Shown: positions 55,101 through 64,000 of the stretch, one piece after another
How the letters are laid out: every line of letters begins with the position of its first letter
Numbering within the stretch: the stretch's first letter is position 1
Source: Hippasteria phrygiana
Taxonomy: Eukaryota > Echinodermata > Asteroidea > Valvatida > Goniasteridae
DNA: 64,000 nucleotides
NCBI GenBank assembly: GCA_037893225.1
Contig: JAZGUH010000551.1
Span: forward strand, 62,001 to 126,000
Reading direction: 5' to 3'
Translations under genes and position numbers: made by a program
Notes under the pieces: model-generated
Seen by the model: only the letters and a program-made list of their open reading frames with translations
Database searches by the model: none
What the model was told of the DNA's origin: nothing

Positions 55101-56808
55101 CTTATTGTCAAAGCCTAAAAACTGTCACCCGAAGGTCTTCAATTCCAACCTCTGCCAGCTCTGGCTACACACATGAAGATAAAAATGATATAAAACTCTT
55201 ATACAAAATATTCTCAGACTCACCGTGCATGCCGCGTCGCTCTCGCGGGCCTTGCACGCGCTGGGTCCCGGCGTCGCGCTCGCCGTGCATGCCGTGTCAC
55301 CGTACACCGACCGGGTCCCCGCGCACGGTAATACCACACATTTTGAACCATTCTGGGCCACGCGCACACGCAAATACCCAAACATTGACGGGCAACCTGT
55401 GTTGAAAATACCACGCGCTCCGCTAGCTACATCATGTACAACGCATCGCACGGTCGAGTTGTCTCCATGTCAAAGTCGACTTGTCTCAACGGACGACTTG
55501 GTAAACTGTCGAAATGTCTGATCGGTCGAGTTGTCTCAACGGTCGAGTTGTCTCGAGTCGAGTCGGCCAACGGTCGAGTTGTCCGACATCCACTATCACA
55601 GCCTATCAAAAACTCTATTAACACCAACTCTCACAGTTTGTGTGTGTTTCAATCCGTCATTTAATAGGTTTTGATCTGTACAACAACTGGATTGATTTTG
55701 GCCAGGTGCACAGGAGGGTTAAAAGGAAGAATAAGAAACTAAAAAACAAATTAACATTAGGACAAAAAAATTGAGAGAAAAAAGGCTTTACAGTCACTTC
55801 GCCCAAACGCCACTTCGCCCAAACGCCACTTCGCCCAAACGCCACTTCGCCCAAACGCCACTTCGCCCAAACGCCACTTCGCCCAAATAGTGACTCCTCG
55901 ACCTTGCATGACGTACGTCACCCTGATGCGCAGCGCCCGCATGCACCTAGTATAGGTTCCAAGACGTTCTTAGTGGTGCGACGTATAGCGCGCACGGCCG
56001 GCCGACAGTGCCCTCTCGCTACACATACACACGCCAAGGCGTGTGTTTGTGTGTAGCTAGAGGGCGCTGCCACGCGCACTGTACGTCGCACCGCGCTAAG
56101 GCATCTTGGAACCAAGACTAGCATGCACCGCGCGACAACCTGTTTATGCCGGCGACTGTTTCGTGAAGAATTCCCTACCCCATGACGCGCGTGCAACCTC
56201 GAATCAATATACTACACATGCTACATATATCTACACACGAACACGTACCGCGACCGTTTTACCACTCGCGAAACAGTCGCCGGCATAAACAGGTTGTCGC
56301 GCGGTCTCCCAAATTGTCAGTATCTTTGTTCGGGTGGGCGCCAGTCAGAAGTCATAAACCCAGAATGCCGTATAGCCAGGGATCACACCCAATTTTACGA
56401 TACAACCTGGGAAGCGACTTTGTTCACTTTGATTAGAAATCCCCCCCCCAAAAAAAAAAAAATATTGTGGTCGGCAGAAGTGGCATCTTAGTTACCTTAA
56501 TTAAGCAATGCATACTCACTAGCACGATCTAAGACGTGCACTTTTGCCTGATTCCTGACGTTTCTGTTCTCAGTCTTTGTCAACCCCGGCAAGTTGCGGC
56601 CATGTTGGATGTAATGCTTCACCCGCTCGCACTTGAGTCTCAAGAAATGAAACCGTTTTTCTTGGGGTGTCAGAGAGGCGAGATTTGCCTCTGGTGTCGA
56701 GTACGAATGCTCAGTACTCTGGCTATTTGAAGTATTGGTACTGGTTGTAGTTGTCATGCTGGTAACCATGGTGACTGTGCTTGCTATTGTACTAGCAGTG
56801 GTAGCCAT
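49130..56808 (-). CDS. Domesticated GIN/Ginger-type integrase gene, 8 coding exons
   Basis: Eight exons join in phase to 660 residues: 56808-56520, 54670-54477, 53971-53854, 53364-53171, 52241-51981, 51832-51761, 50244-50107, 49846-49130. All introns are GT-AG (for example GTGAGT, GTAAGT, GTTAGT). Domains: Ser/Thr-rich N-terminus (1-45); a helical segment (52-96); HHCC zinc-binding domain (HCHTNPTGGHSG in exon 2, CERC at 165-168 across the next splice); integrase core (GMNFIGPLPASN, FTDYYTKFVDFFPLK, HPQTRSLSER, PDHW, SPFFLMFGRHPR); then a 238-residue C-terminal exon unlike known integrases to me, with CVSC-x10-H near its middle. The first catalytic Asp (family GIDLIGPL) is Asn198. The second (SDQG motif) reads SQDEDY, so it is Ser257 or a displaced Asp259. 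Glu294 is kept. No LTRs, gag, protease or reverse transcriptase are seen. GIN1-like genes derive from such integrases. I infer a host protein with lost or altered strand-transfer activity but retained nucleic-acid or zinc-binding fold. Start: ATG at 56808 in AATGG context. Confidence 0.82.
52840..53082. mobile_element. TTAA element with TTGTTGGATTT repeats in intron 4 of the integrase-derived gene
   Basis: Right end GGGGGTTAGGGTTAA is clear. The interior has GTTGGATTTTGTTGGATTTG and GATTCAGCAGGGT units as in 44506. The left end is not resolved. Confidence 0.5.
53455..53836. mobile_element. Foldback in intron 3 of the integrase-derived gene
   Basis: ATAATAAGCAAGTTCGGTAT...AACTGCGCATGTGCACA at the left is inverted as TGTGCACATGCGCAGTTGGA...ATACCGAACTGGCTTATTAT at the right. 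Confidence 0.75.
54685..54968 (-). mobile_element. Retroposon-like sequence with poly(A) tail in intron 1 of the integrase-derived gene
   Basis: On the minus strand a segment starting CAAGATGGCGCATATTACCG runs to a long poly(A) (T-run about 54690-54714 on +), which ends about 20 nt from the exon 2 acceptor. A related inverted copy of its head lies at 55074-55110. Family unknown. Confidence 0.4.
54931..55110. repeat. Foldback pair CAAGATGGCRCATAT
   Basis: Arms of about 37 bp (54931-54968 and 55074-55110) are inverted copies with few mismatches, centred on the start of the poly(A)-tailed retroposon-like segment. Confidence 0.6.
55440..55592. repeat. CGGTCGAGTTGTCTC short tandem-like repeats
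   Basis: Five or more scattered copies of CGGTCGAGTTGTCTC and its variants, in direct orientation, in intron 1 of the integrase-derived gene. Confidence 0.75.
55592..55722. mobile_element. TTAACCCTCC-family MITE in intron 1 of the integrase-derived gene
   Basis: Nearly identical to the copy at 39370-39502; ends GTGCACAGGAGGGTTAA. Confidence 0.6.
55795..55887. repeat. 16-bp tandem repeat CACTTCGCCCAAACGC
   Basis: Five exact copies plus a partial sixth. Confidence 0.95.
55947..56121. repeat. Foldback CTAGTMTWGGTTCCAAGA
   Basis: Inverted ends with CTAGTATAGGTTCCAAGACG and CTTGGAACCAAGACTAG, and inner inverted GGTGCGACGTA and TAGMGAGGGC blocks. A coding-like GC bias is due to the palindrome. 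Confidence 0.75.
56127..56305. repeat. Foldback with perfect 37-bp arms
   Basis: ACCGCGCGACAACCTGTTTA... at 56127-56163 is repeated exactly in inverse at 56269-56305. It lies directly beside the foldback at 55947-56121. Confidence 0.95.
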
Positions 56809-58121
56809 TATAATGCCTAATTCAAGAAAAAACCGGCGAAAAAACACCCACCAACATCGTACGCAGATATCGTGCAGCAGCTCGCGTTGTGTTGACTTTT
56901 AATTCGTAATCGGGCAAGAGCCCACATATGGTCGCTTCAGCAGCGTAAACTCGATCCCCATTATCGCACACGGGTCAAGCAATAACAGAACCCAGGAAAC
57001 CAAACTCGACACTATATGTCAGCGCCTAGCATCCGGTCAACTCGGTACCTGCCGCAAATTAACTGGGCACTGCATTGTATAATGTTGGCACTTCGTCGCG
57101 TGGCGGCGGTATTGAGAAAAATACTGTCCTCCTTGCGGGGTGAACCACACTAAATTAACTTCCATTGACCTATGATCCACTAACTTCACAGTGAAAAAAA
57201 TCCTTTTCCAGGAGTTCCTCAGTTTTTGTGACACTACTGAAAATTATAGTTTGATTATTAATCTGTCAAATTCTTTTCACTTTTTGGCAGGTGAGCCGTT
57301 CATTTTTTTGCTAATTGTCCCCAGAGAGTACCACCCCCGAAAATGTAGTTTTTCCCAAACCGGCTAGCTGCCATTTTTTATAAAGTATCCCTCCACTTGC
57401 CAAGCCAAATAGGACCAATTTTAAAGCCAAAATGTATCAAGTCTTCACAAAAGTTGAAGCACAGAACCCCTAGGTTATGATAGCTGATCATAATTACACA
57501 ATCTATGAATTGCATGACCCCCAAAAATTTATTATAAAAAAGTTGCGGGTTTACAATTTATGCTAATCAGTTTGGCGCAGCAATTTTGGCCTATTTAGTG
57601 TGGTGCACACCCTGCGCGTCAGCTTGTCGAACTTCCCTTTCCTCTCCCCAAAACTTCTTTTTCACAACTTTGAATCACACACTATTTTGTGACATAATGC
57701 TGGAAACAAAAGTCTGCGTTAATGAATAACTAAGTGTTTTTGAAGAGATGGAATTCTTTATAAAAATGTTCGTGAAAATAAAAAATAAAAAAATAAAAAA
57801 ATCACAATAAAAAATGCCCTTCACAATACCCAGCACGATATGGGGCACAGGGGTACCCCCCCCCCTTTTGTCCCTATACCCTCTCCAGACTATTGTTACC
57901 TAACACATCCCCCCTAGACATCTGAAAAGAATTCCTGATATTCCGGGAACACAATGACCAACACAAAAGAGAGGGGTTCCCTCCGCCCCATATCGTGCAT
58001 CATATGTTTCACACATACATTTGTAAAATACATTGATTTAATTAATGTTCTTCGCCACTTCCCCCTTTTTGGGGGTAGGGGGGGGTCTAGAACTTGCATT
58101 TTATGCAAAGTATTCGTTCGC

Positions 58122-58163
<42 letters not shown>

Positions 58164-58401
58164 AAACAAACAAAGCAACTCAAATTAATTTTTACAAAAA
58201 TCCAGAAAATGACGAATTGATATGTCACCCAATCAGATGTTCTTTATTGACCATTTTTCATAAAATGCAAACAAACTGATATTGTTTTTTATATATGCAA
58301 CCTTTTACTATTAATAAAGAGATATTTTTCTGTGGGGGAAGAAGTAAAACAGCTGAGCTCAGAGAATTTGATCCAACAAAACTACATCGATAACAAATTT
58401 G
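56809..58401. other. Region upstream of the integrase-derived gene, no further gene seen
   Basis: Likely promoter and 5' untranslated region of the minus-strand gene close to 56809-56950. Further out: AT-rich sequence, a poly(A) run at 58127-58161 and C-rich runs. Confidence 0.4.
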
Positions 58402-58741
58402 GCAGGTTCATACTCGCTGCGTCTGCGTGTGTGCATCCACACATTCTATTGTCGGGTGGATGGAGTGTTCATACTTGACCAAAGTATTGAACCATTGATC
58501 CCAATGAACTCGATTTTATGTGTATACGCATACGCCAAATGTTAAATAATTTGTCCGACTATGTCCGACTACGCATACGATCAGTGTGTACGTGTACGCA
58601 CTTTCAAAAATCTTTTCAAAAGTGCGCGTACACATACGAACTTTGTTTACGCACTGCGTGTTCTTTTGCGCACTGAAGACCGCTAAAAACCGACCAGCGA
58701 GATGCGTACGCAGTGAATACAGGGCGAGTATGAACCGGCCT
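58402..58741. mobile_element. MITE-like element GGTTCATACTCGC
   Basis: GGCAGGTTCATACTCGCTGC and inverted GCGAGTATGAACCGGCC at the ends. The interior has several CGCATACG/CGTACGCA motifs. A short target duplication (TTT) is possible but weak. Confidence 0.55.
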
Positions 58742-61171
58742 TTACACGGACTTCAAAAAGTAAATTGATAGAGAATCTTCTTGCATTGTCAGCTTTGGTT
58801 ACAGCAATTAGAATACATGAGCATGTGACCTGTGAGGCTGTGACATTTAAAAGTTTAGAAGTAAATTTACAGATTTTGCAAGTCTTACACTAAAAAAAAC
58901 CCTAAGGTTTTGAATTAGAGGTTGTAATTCATCAGATATTGGCCAATAGGACTTAAGTATTCAACATATCCGTATTGCTGCAACCGCGCATTTGTGTATG
59001 ATAGGCCAGTGTCCCAAAAAGAGTCCTTATATTTTCTTAAACCACAATTCTGAAAAAAAAATCAAGGAATGTTTCCTAAATTCAGCTATCCCATTACATT
59101 TAGAGACCCTCTAATTTTGAACAGCAAAAGATTTGCCCAGAATGTTTAGTCCTTTCTTTGTTTTACTTTCATTAAATTAAATGAACTTCTTGAAAACATC
59201 TCAATTTTTTCTGCAAGTTCCAAAATTGCTCAAAATTTATATCAACACATTTTTACCTTCCCAAAATGGTTTAAAGAAAACCTCCCCTATCTAGTTAAAA
59301 TACTTAGGGAAAATACTTAGAACAATTTTTGGGACATCCTGTTTGTCAAAATCGAGACTTTCTATTAATACAAAATAACAAATGGACGGTAAAAAAAAAC
59401 ACAATTTGCACACAAGCGTATCCACAGAAAAACGGTGTAAATAACTCGGCATAAAAACACACGATCATCAAAGCAAAAAAGTCCAAACAGAAATATTTCT
59501 ATAGAAATTATGAAAGCATCAGAAAGCAAAATAGATCGAAGATAAACTTTGGTAGATGTTTTGATACATGTAGTACTGAACAAAATGTACATTCCATATG
59601 TACACATTATGCCCAAGATCAACCTTGTTAAATATCATCTGTACAAATATTTAATCGGTATATAGTTAGTACTTTTATATATACACACATCAACTGCTAT
59701 TTGCTATCAACTTTGTACATTAGGACGAGTACAATAACACCATTGTCCATGTGACTGCCCGACGTATGTGCAAATTCAAATGGGTAAAGCTTTAACCTAC
59801 ACAGTACCGAAATATGACGTCAGTTGGCATGAAAACTGGTTCTACAAATTTCTACACAATGCTGCCAAGTGCCAAGCAATCTGAATTTCTTTTTTTTGTT
59901 AACATGTCTCAAGTTTGAGCTGTTCCTTTGATAATAACCAGCCATGCAAACATTCTAAATAATCTGGTTCACAGTGCATGATGGTGTCATCACTTTCCTT
60001 CTCTAAGCCGGAATAGCCTTTTTTCATCCACGTAACCAGATAGCATGAAGTGCAATTTGACTCCCAAAATGGCAACGCACGTGCCTAATCTGTAGGCAGT
60101 GACGTCATTTGCACAAGCTCTACACACACAACTGTTACTCTGCCGAATGTCGACTATGAAATAACATTTTAAAAATTTGTTTCATGGATACTGCATAAAT
60201 ATAAGGGTAAATTGACAGTTTCATGTACATTTGGTGATCGGTTTTATATTGCTTTTTAAAGTGAAACTATGTTTGAATTTACATATTGAATGAATAAATT
60301 AGAATAAATTTGAATACTGGATTGTGTGTGGATGGATTCAACTGATTTCTGAATATCTGAATTTGATATCTGAATTTCAATCTGACTTTGGTAAAAGAAG
60401 ATAAAATCAGATCTTTGAAAGAAATATTCAAATTGAAAATAAAACAAAGCAGACAATTATTTAATGCAATGTTTTTTCTCCCCAAAGTATTCTACTGGGG
60501 AGAAAACTGCAAAATAAATGGAGAGATTTAAATAAATTAAATACTCGAAAATATTTCTGATCTTATGATTCATTAATTAATTTGGTTATTGACAGGTAGT
60601 GGTACAGAGTGTACAGACACTGTGGGAAATTGGGAAAAGAGTGGAATTTTTATGTCCAAATAGTTATTTTTGAAGAGGACAAGATGGCTTGAACGAGTAG
60701 TATATTGCATGATGCTGTCTCCCCCACCTCTCACCCCAAGTCAAATCCTGGGTGCATCACTAGAAGATGCACCACAACTATTGGTTTTTTAAATTTTAAT
60801 AGAAACAAACGTCCACAAGTCCAGTACTGGTACACAACTCTGATCAATATTCAAAATGAAGTATTATTCATCCAACAATAGAATAACTTAATGCAGCTTT
60901 GCTTTTGAATAGCAGTACATACAATGCAATGCTATTTTGGTGAGTCATGTCCCATCTTATTACCGTCTTTCCAAAGAGGTTGAGCAAACAATTGAGCAAT
61001 TTGTCAGTAATTTTTTTTAAAATGTTTTTGGCGGGAAGTCGCCCAATACTAGGCTAAAAGTCACTATAGGTAAAGACCTACAACAGAGGTGGTCCTACCA
61101 CCCTCACAATTCGCCTGGGTCAAGATCTAAATAGAGGATAAATCTTTAATAACCAGTCATGTTTGAACCAT
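58742..61171. other. AT-rich intergenic, nothing recognised
   Basis: A hydrophobic 85-residue minus-strand frame at 59622-59365 has no start-site or splice support. Confidence 0.45.
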
Positions 61172-61368
61172 CACGCGACCATCACAAGACCAGGCACAAG
61201 ACCAGGCACAAGACCAGCTTGTTACGGGCACAAGTAACAGGCATAAACCATGACAAAGGAATGCTTTTATTACAGTTTATTTGAATAGCTTGAGACTTGA
61301 ATTAAGACTGAAGGTCTTGTGATGGTCTTGTATTGGTCTTGCAGGGGTCTTGTGATGGTCTCGACTAC
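61172..61368. repeat. ACAAGACCAGGC repeats with inverted partners
   Basis: Three CACAAGACCAGG copies, then GGTCTTGTGATGGTCTTG blocks in inverse, enclosing about 100 bp. Confidence 0.55.
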
Positions 61369-61378
61369 ATCACTGACT

Positions 61379-61547
61379 CAAACCCTCTTAAATCTATCAA
61401 AATCCACACGTGGATTAAGGACAGTACCTTAAATGTGGCTTGATGTCCTTTGATTTGTAAAGTGAAGAGAATGTGATACTAGGTTACTGTACAGCTGTGG
61501 ATTTAGGAGAATTCAGGAAAGTACCTAGAAAAATGAGTATGGGTTAA
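61379..61547. mobile_element. Short relative of the 5294-6052 element
   Basis: Starts with AAACCCTCTTAAATCTATCA, contains AAATCCACACGTGG and ends TATGGGTTAA. Confidence 0.4.
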
Positions 61548-61688
61548 GGATCCAGCAACATGCAAACAAGTCACAGTTTACAATATTCATTGAAATTGAT
61601 TTAATCATCAAATCAAACAAGAATTTGATTTGATTGAAGGTTTGTTAGGGGAAACAACCTGTGACGATCTACCTTCGAGGATTGGAAT

Positions 61689-61760
61689 GGTTCTTAGAGA
61701 AACCGGAGATAAATTCAACGTTTCAGTCACTAAGCTCTGGCCATCTTCAGGAGAATACCA
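61689..61760. repeat. Diverged copy of the CAACGTTTC repeat
   Basis: GGTTCTTAGAGAAACCGG, AATTCAACGTTTCAGTCACT and CTTCAGGAGAATACC correspond to blocks in 7508 and 28690. Confidence 0.4.
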
Positions 61761-62211
61761 CAGCATATCAAGAAAACACCCTACATTTTTCTACATTCCT
61801 TAGAGCTAGACCATGAACAACTACAAAACCAACACTTCCAGAACGGGAAATTATGCATACTTCTGAAAACAAATACACAAAAACAAGGCATCGGGAATAT
61901 TCAACGATGAAACCATTTAGAATTTGTTTTGCAACTCCAAGTAGGAGTCGACACCTATTTGACTCCAACATTGGAATCACGATTCCATTTCTTGGAGTCG
62001 ACTCCCAGAAGTAGTTGAATTCCGCTTCCTATATAGTGTTTAGATCAATTGTTTGTGGACGACAAGGCATACTGTGCCAAGAAACTTTTGCAATCTATCG
62101 GCGGACAAGATCAAGTGACGTAATTTGGATCCAAATGAGTATGTATACCTGTAGCATCACCTACTGAGTTTTGCATATTAGAATCTGGGAGTGAACGTCC
62201 CTTTCGAAGAG

Positions 62212-63426
62212 GAGATGAGACCTCCCCTACCCCCTGTAGAGTCCAAAGGGAACCCACCCGTCGTGTGTGTATGCATGGTGGTCGTTGTTCATTCCAGGGT
62301 CATTCTACTTGGAGATGAGACCTCCCCTACCCCCTGTAGAGTCCACAGGGAACCCACCCGTCGTGTGTGTATGCATGGTGGTCGTTGTTCATTCCAGGGT
62401 CATTCTACTTGGAGATGAGACCTCCCCTTCCCCCTGTAGAGTCCACAGGGAACCCACCCGTCGTGTGTGTATGCATGGTGGTCGTTGTTCATTCCAGGGT
62501 CATTCTACTTGGAGATGAGACCTCCCCTTCCCCCTGTAGAGTCCACAGGGAACCCACCCGTCGTGTGTGTATGCATGGTGGTCGTTGTTCATTCCAGGGT
62601 CATTCTACTTGGAGATGAGACCTCCCCTTCCCCCTGTAGAGTCCACAGGGAACCCACCCGTCGTGTGTGTATGCATGGTGGTCGTTGTTCATTCCAGGGT
62701 CATTCTACTTGGAGATGAGACCCCCCCTTCCCCCTGTAGAGTCCACAGGGAACCCACCCGTCGTGTGTGTATGCATGGTGGTCGTTGTTCATTCCAGGGT
62801 CATTCTACTTGGAGATGAGACCTCCCCTTCCCCCTGTAGAGTCCACAGGGAACCCACCCGTCGTGTGTGTATGCATGGTGGTCGTTGTTCATTCCAGGGT
62901 CATTCTACTTGGAGATGAGACCTCCCCTTCCCCCTGTAGAGTCCACAGGGAACCCACCCGTCGTGTGTGTATGCATGGTGGTCGTTGTTCATTCCAGGGT
63001 CATTCTACTTGGAGATGAGACCCCCCCTTCCCCCTGTAGAGTCCACAGGGAACCCACCCGTCGTGTGTGTATGCATGGTGGTCGTTGTTCATTCCAGGGT
63101 CATTCTACTTGGAGATGAGACCTCCCCTTCCCCCTGTAGAGTCCACAGGGAACCCACCCGTCGTGTGTGTATGCATGGTGGTCGTTGTTCATTCCAGGGT
63201 CATTCTACTTGGAGATGAGACCTCCCCTTCCCCCTGTAGAGTCCACAGGGAACCCACCCGTCGTGTGTGTATGCATGGTGGTCGTTGTTCATTCCAGGGT
63301 CATTCTACTTGGAGATGAGACCCCCCCTTCCCCTTGTAGAGTCCACAGGGAACCCACCCGTCGTGTGTGTATGCATGGTGGTCGTTGTTCATTCCAGGGT
63401 CATTCTACTTGGAGATGAGACCTCGT
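62212..63426. repeat. 100-bp satellite, 12 copies, with 300-bp higher-order period
   Basis: Unit starts GGAGATGAGACCTCCCCT and includes CATGGTGGTCGTTGTTCATT. Copies are almost identical. From the sixth copy on, a CCTCC to CCCCC change marks every third unit (62721, 63021, 63321), giving a 300-bp higher-order repeat. The first two copies share CCCTACC in place of CCCTTCC. The staggered 83-residue frames across it are repeat artefacts. Confidence 0.98.
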
Positions 63427-63769
63427 GCTGCGGGATACAGCTGCGAGTTTCCCCCCGTCGTTTTTCTCATGCCTGTGGCGTTTGAAGACGCTACCGCAGG
63501 CTTACTTCTGAAATGCCAACAAGGAAATGTTTCAATTACTTCAACAGAAAAAAGAGGCCAGCGTAAAAAAAAAAACCCACATTTGTTTTATGTGGAAAAA
63601 AAAATGGTCGCCAGTATTCAGTCGGGTAGCAATTAAAGTATTTTCGTTCATTTTTCTCCTTTGAAATTTTGTAAGGAAAAAACATGCAGGCTGCTTTTAA
63701 GTGAAGCGGGAGGGACACTGAACATGTTCATTTTGTGGTTGAGCATATTTCAAGAAAAGACCAGGGGGG
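63427..63769. other. Sequence beyond the 100-bp satellite
   Basis: A frame continues out of the last satellite unit to 63636 (with PVAFEDATAGLLLKCQQGNV). It could be a decayed exon; no splice sites or homology recognised. Confidence 0.3.
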
Positions 63770-64000
63770 ACAATCTTGCTTAGTAAAAACAGTTTTACCA
63801 GCCAAAACCACATTTAATTTTCATGCTAAGCAAACAACAGCTAAATACCAGTCACAGCAAATATGAATCACACGCAAATTTGGTCGGTAACCTTATTTTA
63901 CCGTGGAAGACTTTTCATGCTTAGCACGCAATTTCGCTGTTTGGGTCAAAAAATATTTGCCGAGCACAAACACGTAACCAGCCAAAATGTCATGAGACTT
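63770..64000. mobile_element. GGGCCCAATTTCAT-type foldback, cut by the window end
   Basis: Inner blocks CTTGCTTAGTAAAAACAG, CATGCTAAGCAAACAACAGC and TTTTCATGCTTAGCA match the 31207 family; the outer end is out of view. Confidence 0.6.

Noticed and set aside
55067..55405. GC-rich 112-residue frame
   Set aside because: Lies in intron 1 of the integrase-derived gene, partly within a foldback and repeat block; no motif.
59365..59622. Hydrophobic 85-residue minus-strand frame resembling a receptor membrane segment
   Set aside because: AT-rich composition yields hydrophobic residues by chance; no splice sites, motifs or neighbouring exons.
62191..63485. Series of staggered 75-83-residue frames
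   Set aside because: They repeat every 100 bp because the satellite unit is 100 bp; identical shadows, not genes.

Overview
The window is from a complex metazoan nuclear genome. Genes have introns with GT-AG boundaries, intergenic space is large and AT-rich, and there are dozens of short inverted-repeat DNA elements, minisatellites and microsatellites. The very frequent palindrome TACATGTA and the repertoire of foldback elements suggest a marine invertebrate deuterostome, perhaps an echinoderm such as a sea star. This is an inference; I cannot name a species.

Protein-coding content is sparse. (1) Two tandem paralogues of an SLC22-type organic ion transporter lie on the + strand (2029-5113 and 9725-12178). 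Each has one long exon holding all membrane segments and one short C-terminal tail exon, joined in the same phase. The first copy is broken by a 23-bp tandem duplication. (2) A short Asp/Glu/Arg-rich orphan reading frame lies at 38259-38723. (3) A protein with two U1/matrin-type zinc fingers and a long disordered tail lies at 41896-43581. (4) On the minus strand, 56808 down to 49130, I could join eight exons with consistent phases into a 660-residue protein. It is a GIN/Ginger-type integrase (related to Ty3/gypsy integrases) with at least one catalytic acidic residue replaced. It looks like a domesticated host gene and is the most interesting locus here.

The rest is mobile and repetitive DNA. 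There are several families of short elements with TTAA ends, many with telomere-like TTAACCCTAAC termini (piggyBac-like MITEs). There is a 2271-bp hAT-like element with an exact 8-bp target duplication and a 2717-bp pogo-like element with a TA duplication. A hAT transposase remnant, a Crypton-like fragment between perfect 23-bp inverted repeats, a 5'-truncated LINE tail, tRNA-derived SINE pieces and about twenty foldback elements are also present. Tandem arrays include an 18-bp unit repeated about 55 times inside a TTAA element (46.1-47.1 kb), a 100-bp unit repeated 12 times with a 300-bp higher-order period (62.2-63.4 kb), and a TACATGTA-based 15-mer array (17.7 kb).

Layout: 0-12.2 kb SLC22 pair embedded in repeats; 12.2-38 kb gene-poor repeat territory; 38.2-43.6 kb two + strand genes; 43.8-48.7 kb minisatellites and MITEs; 49.1-56.8 kb integrase-derived gene with foldbacks in its introns; 57-64 kb gene-poor, ending in the 100-bp satellite. 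Nothing suggests that the genes form one pathway; the two transporters are related by local duplication.
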